Shown one piece after another: positions 62,454-64,000 of a stretch of 64,000 nucleotides of DNA. Both the position numbers and the translations under genes were made by a program. Numbering within the stretch: the first letter of the stretch is position 1; the number at the start of each line of letters is the position of its first letter. Where the stretch lies: assembly GCF_040358255.1 (NCBI RefSeq), contig NZ_CP132938.1, forward strand, positions 4,836,001 through 4,900,000. Reading direction: 5' to 3'. This DNA is from Tunturibacter gelidoferens (lineage in GTDB: Bacteria > Acidobacteriota > Terriglobia > Terriglobales > Acidobacteriaceae). The notes beneath the pieces are model-generated. The model was not told where the DNA came from and searched no databases. It worked only from the letters and a program-made list of their open reading frames with translations.

Positions 62454-63029
62454 CTATGCGCCGCTGTCAGTTACTCTGTCGATGCTTCGTCCTTCAAGAA
62501 GAGACAGCTCAGCTACCCGGCTTGCCAGTTCGGTGCGATTGGTCACCCCCAACCGCTCGAAGAGATCGCTCAGAATTCGCTTTACGGTTCGGGAACTGAG
62601 AAACAACGCATTCGCAATGTCATCGTTCGTCTGACCTCTTGCCAGCATTGCCAATAATTTCATCTCTCGCCGCGCAATCGGATGGTTGGCCGTGTCAGCG
62701 GAAATGCGAGAAGCATTTTCTCTCAGACGAGAAGGGTAGGCCATTTGTTGTGAGGCGAGTACCTCTAGGAATGTACCGGCACCACAGAGGATGAGCTTGG
62801 GCTTGCATCGTTCAATCTCCTCCCGCACCTCCTTCATTTCGTAGCTAGGGAGGTAGATGATTTCCATCCGGTCGGAGCACATCATCATGAGCCGTGCATC
62901 TTCGGAATCACAGGCAAACAACAATGCGCGTGTCCGAGGTTCTACCCGTTTTACTGCGCCTCCGTGGCGGTCCTCTCTTCCTAGATTGGGCTCGCCTTGG
63001 CCCCTTAAGTGCCGAGTTGCTGGTTTCAT
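62454..63029 (-). CDS. LuxR-type HTH regulator
   Basis: The C-terminus has a complete LuxR/GerE HTH: ARREMKLLAMLARGQTNDDI, ANALFLSSRTVKRILSDLFE, RLGVTNRTELASRVAELSLL. The N-terminal part (LFACDSEDARLMMMCSDRME, KPKLILCGAGTFLEVLASQQ) looks like a degenerate receiver domain. A longer frame to 63161 adds a hydrophobic stretch that overlaps a palindromic operator copy, so the ATG at 63029 (MKPATRHLRG) is preferred but its ribosome binding site is weak. It is the likely regulator of the lasso operon just downstream. Confidence 0.82.
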   Translation of the reverse strand: MKPATRHLRGQGEPNLGREDRHGGAVKRVEPRTRALLFACDSEDARLMMMCSDRMEIIYLPSYEMKEVREEIERCKPKLILCGAGTFLEVLASQQMAYPSRLRENASRISADTANHPIARREMKLLAMLARGQTNDDIANALFLSSRTVKRILSDLFERLGVTNRTELASRVAELSLLEGRSIDRVTDSGA

Positions 63030-63139
63030 CTCTAAAATTCCCCTCGCCCGCGACAGGCGATATCTTGATCGGCCGAAACCGAGAGCGGTCAGGAGCAGAA
63101 TAAGAACGGATTTCAGGAGTGCAAGAAGTTTAATAAAGT

Positions 63140-63155
63140 GTAGCGAATCCGCTAC
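63140..63155. promoter_or_regulatory. Palindromic operator copy 1 upstream of the LuxR gene
   Basis: GTAGCGAATCCGCTAC is a near-perfect palindrome. A second copy with one mismatch (GTAGCGAATCCGCGAC) occurs at 63259-63274, 119 bp away. Both lie between the sigma-54 activator and the LuxR gene. Confidence 0.6.
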
Positions 63156-63258
63156 TGCCATTCACGCTAAGACTGATGCGTGTTCGTGCTTGCTCAATGT
63201 CTTGCGCATCCCCTAAGAGCTGAAAGCCACAGACCTATCATTTGAGGCTTTGTTAGCC

Positions 63259-63274
63259 GTAGCGAATCCGCGAC
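63259..63274. promoter_or_regulatory. Palindromic operator copy 2 near the sigma-54 activator
   Basis: GTAGCGAATCCGCGAC differs from copy 1 by a single base. It lies 23 bp beyond the stop of the sigma-54 activator gene. Two upstream activator sites at this spacing would suit an NtrC-type protein. Confidence 0.55.
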
Positions 63275-63296
63275 GGGGATTGAGCCCGTTCGACGC

Positions 63297-64000
63297 CTAG
63301 GCAGGATGGGGCTTGAATTTGGACACGTCGATCTTGAGAACCTTAACTCTTGCAGAAAGGGTCGACGGCGGTAGACGGAGGATCGTCGCCGCGCCGGATG
63401 GGCCAGAGACACGACCCTGTCCCTCTGCCAATGCGCGCTCAATCAGCTTCCGTTCATGATTCGCCATCTCCCGTCGCAGAGAACCGAGGGGCGCGTCCTT
63501 GGTGGGCCGCGTGCTGAATAACAGCTCTTCCTCGACCGAGAAGACCTCGCCCGCCGTAACAATTGCGGATGTATCAATGACGTTTCGCAATTGACGTACG
63601 TTCCCCGGCCAATCGTAGGAACGCAGCAATTCCATAGCGCGCTTTTCGACACTTCGAATTATTTTTCCGTGCCTGGCGGCAGAAAGGTTGATGAAGTGGG
63701 TTACCAGCATCTGGATATCGTCCCTGCGCTCGCGCAGAGGTGCCACTTCGATAGGAAAGCCATTGAGCCGATAAAAGAGGTCGGGACGGAGTTCGCCCGC
63801 TCGCATGGCTCCCTGAAGATCGCGATTCGTCGCGGCGATAACACGCACATCCGAGAGGATCGACTTCCCTCCCCCCAGCCGCTCGAATCTGTGGTCCTCG
63901 AGGACGCGCAGCAGCATCGCTTGCATCTCAATCGAGATCTCAGCGATTTCGTCCAGGAAAAGTGTACCCCCTGAGGCCAATTCGAATTGACCTATGCGCT
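63297..64000 (-). CDS. Sigma-54-dependent activator (NtrC family), partial
   Basis: The gene runs off the window; the visible ~234 residues are the C-terminal two thirds. They carry the AAA+ features FELASGGTLFLDEIAEISIE (Walker B), LSDVRVIAATNRDLQGAMRA and LFYRLNGFPIEVAPLRERRD (with the R fingers), then YDWPGNVRQLRNVID and a C-terminal Fis-type HTH region (SGAATILRLPPSTLSARVKV). The GAFTGA loop and sensor domain are not visible. It may regulate the downstream LuxR gene and lasso operon. Confidence 0.9.
   Translation of the reverse strand, partial: RIGQFELASGGTLFLDEIAEISIEMQAMLLRVLEDHRFERLGGGKSILSDVRVIAATNRDLQGAMRAGELRPDLFYRLNGFPIEVAPLRERRDDIQMLVTHFINLSAARHGKIIRSVEKRAMELLRSYDWPGNVRQLRNVIDTSAIVTAGEVFSVEEELLFSTRPTKDAPLGSLRREMANHERKLIERALAEGQGRVSGPSGAATILRLPPSTLSARVKVLKIDVSKFKPHPA

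Noticed and set aside
58205..63029. ABC transporter (D protein) for lasso export
   Set aside because: None of the genes in the operon has transmembrane plus ABC motifs; if present it must lie beyond the window.

Overview
The window looks like chromosomal DNA of an acidobacterium (Acidobacteriota, probably Terriglobia/Acidobacteriaceae). That placement is inference. It rests on a TonB-dependent receptor with an N-terminal carboxypeptidase-regulatory-like domain, the long RHS protein, a split imuA-imuB-dnaE2 mutagenesis operon, high GC, and dense operons with ATGA start/stop overlaps. No rRNA is present to confirm it.

Layout. (1) 1-2.2 kb: an OmpA-like outer-membrane protein with a clear terminator, then tRNA-Pro(CGG). 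(2) 2.2-23.6 kb: an integrative conjugative element inserted at the tRNA 3' end. It carries a tyrosine integrase and an excisionase-like protein facing the tRNA, two small coupled ORFs, an orphan DPPY DNA methyltransferase, and a VirB-type secretion operon (B2, B3, B4, B9, B10, a lipoprotein, B5, B6, B8). These are followed by a phage-type C5 methyltransferase, two SSB proteins, putative DNA-processing proteins, a VirD4 coupling protein and VirB11. No canonical relaxase is recognisable. (3) 23.6-35.7 kb: accessory DNA with a broken orphan RHS tip, a 1770-aa RHS protein ending in a metallopeptidase-like domain, a decayed ISL3 element with recognisable ends, a restriction-endonuclease-like protein, a DUF1016 nuclease and a second tyrosine integrase. 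(4) 35.7-43.8 kb: DNA-damage genes, with imuA-imuB-dnaE2 on the minus strand facing away from an SRAP/YedK protein, a NUDIX hydrolase and a histone H1-like protein. (5) 43.9-48.1 kb: regulators and a ParD/ParE module whose toxin carries a nonsense codon. (6) 48.2-64 kb: a lasso-peptide locus.

The lasso locus is the most interesting part. On the plus strand are an ECF sigma factor, a membrane zinc-finger anti-sigma factor, a TonB-dependent receptor and a secreted S9 hydrolase resembling Atxe2-type lasso isopeptidases. Facing them is a minus-strand biosynthetic operon: PqqD-like recognition element, APH-fold kinase with an extra N-terminal domain, cytosolic prolyl-oligopeptidase-like enzyme, transglutaminase-like leader peptidase, asparagine-synthetase-like cyclase and, last, a 51-aa precursor. 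The precursor has the YxxP leader motif but no canonical lasso core. A LuxR-type regulator and a sigma-54 activator (cut by the window edge) lie upstream. I infer that the peptide is made, possibly phosphorylated, exported, recaptured by the receptor and hydrolysed.

The conjugative element also shows unannotated structure. A 52-bp sequence is duplicated in inverted orientation upstream of both the xis-int operon and the virB operon. A structured leader of about 190 bp is duplicated upstream of the methyltransferase and ssb. A perfect 22-bp inverted repeat lies just before the coupling-protein operon.
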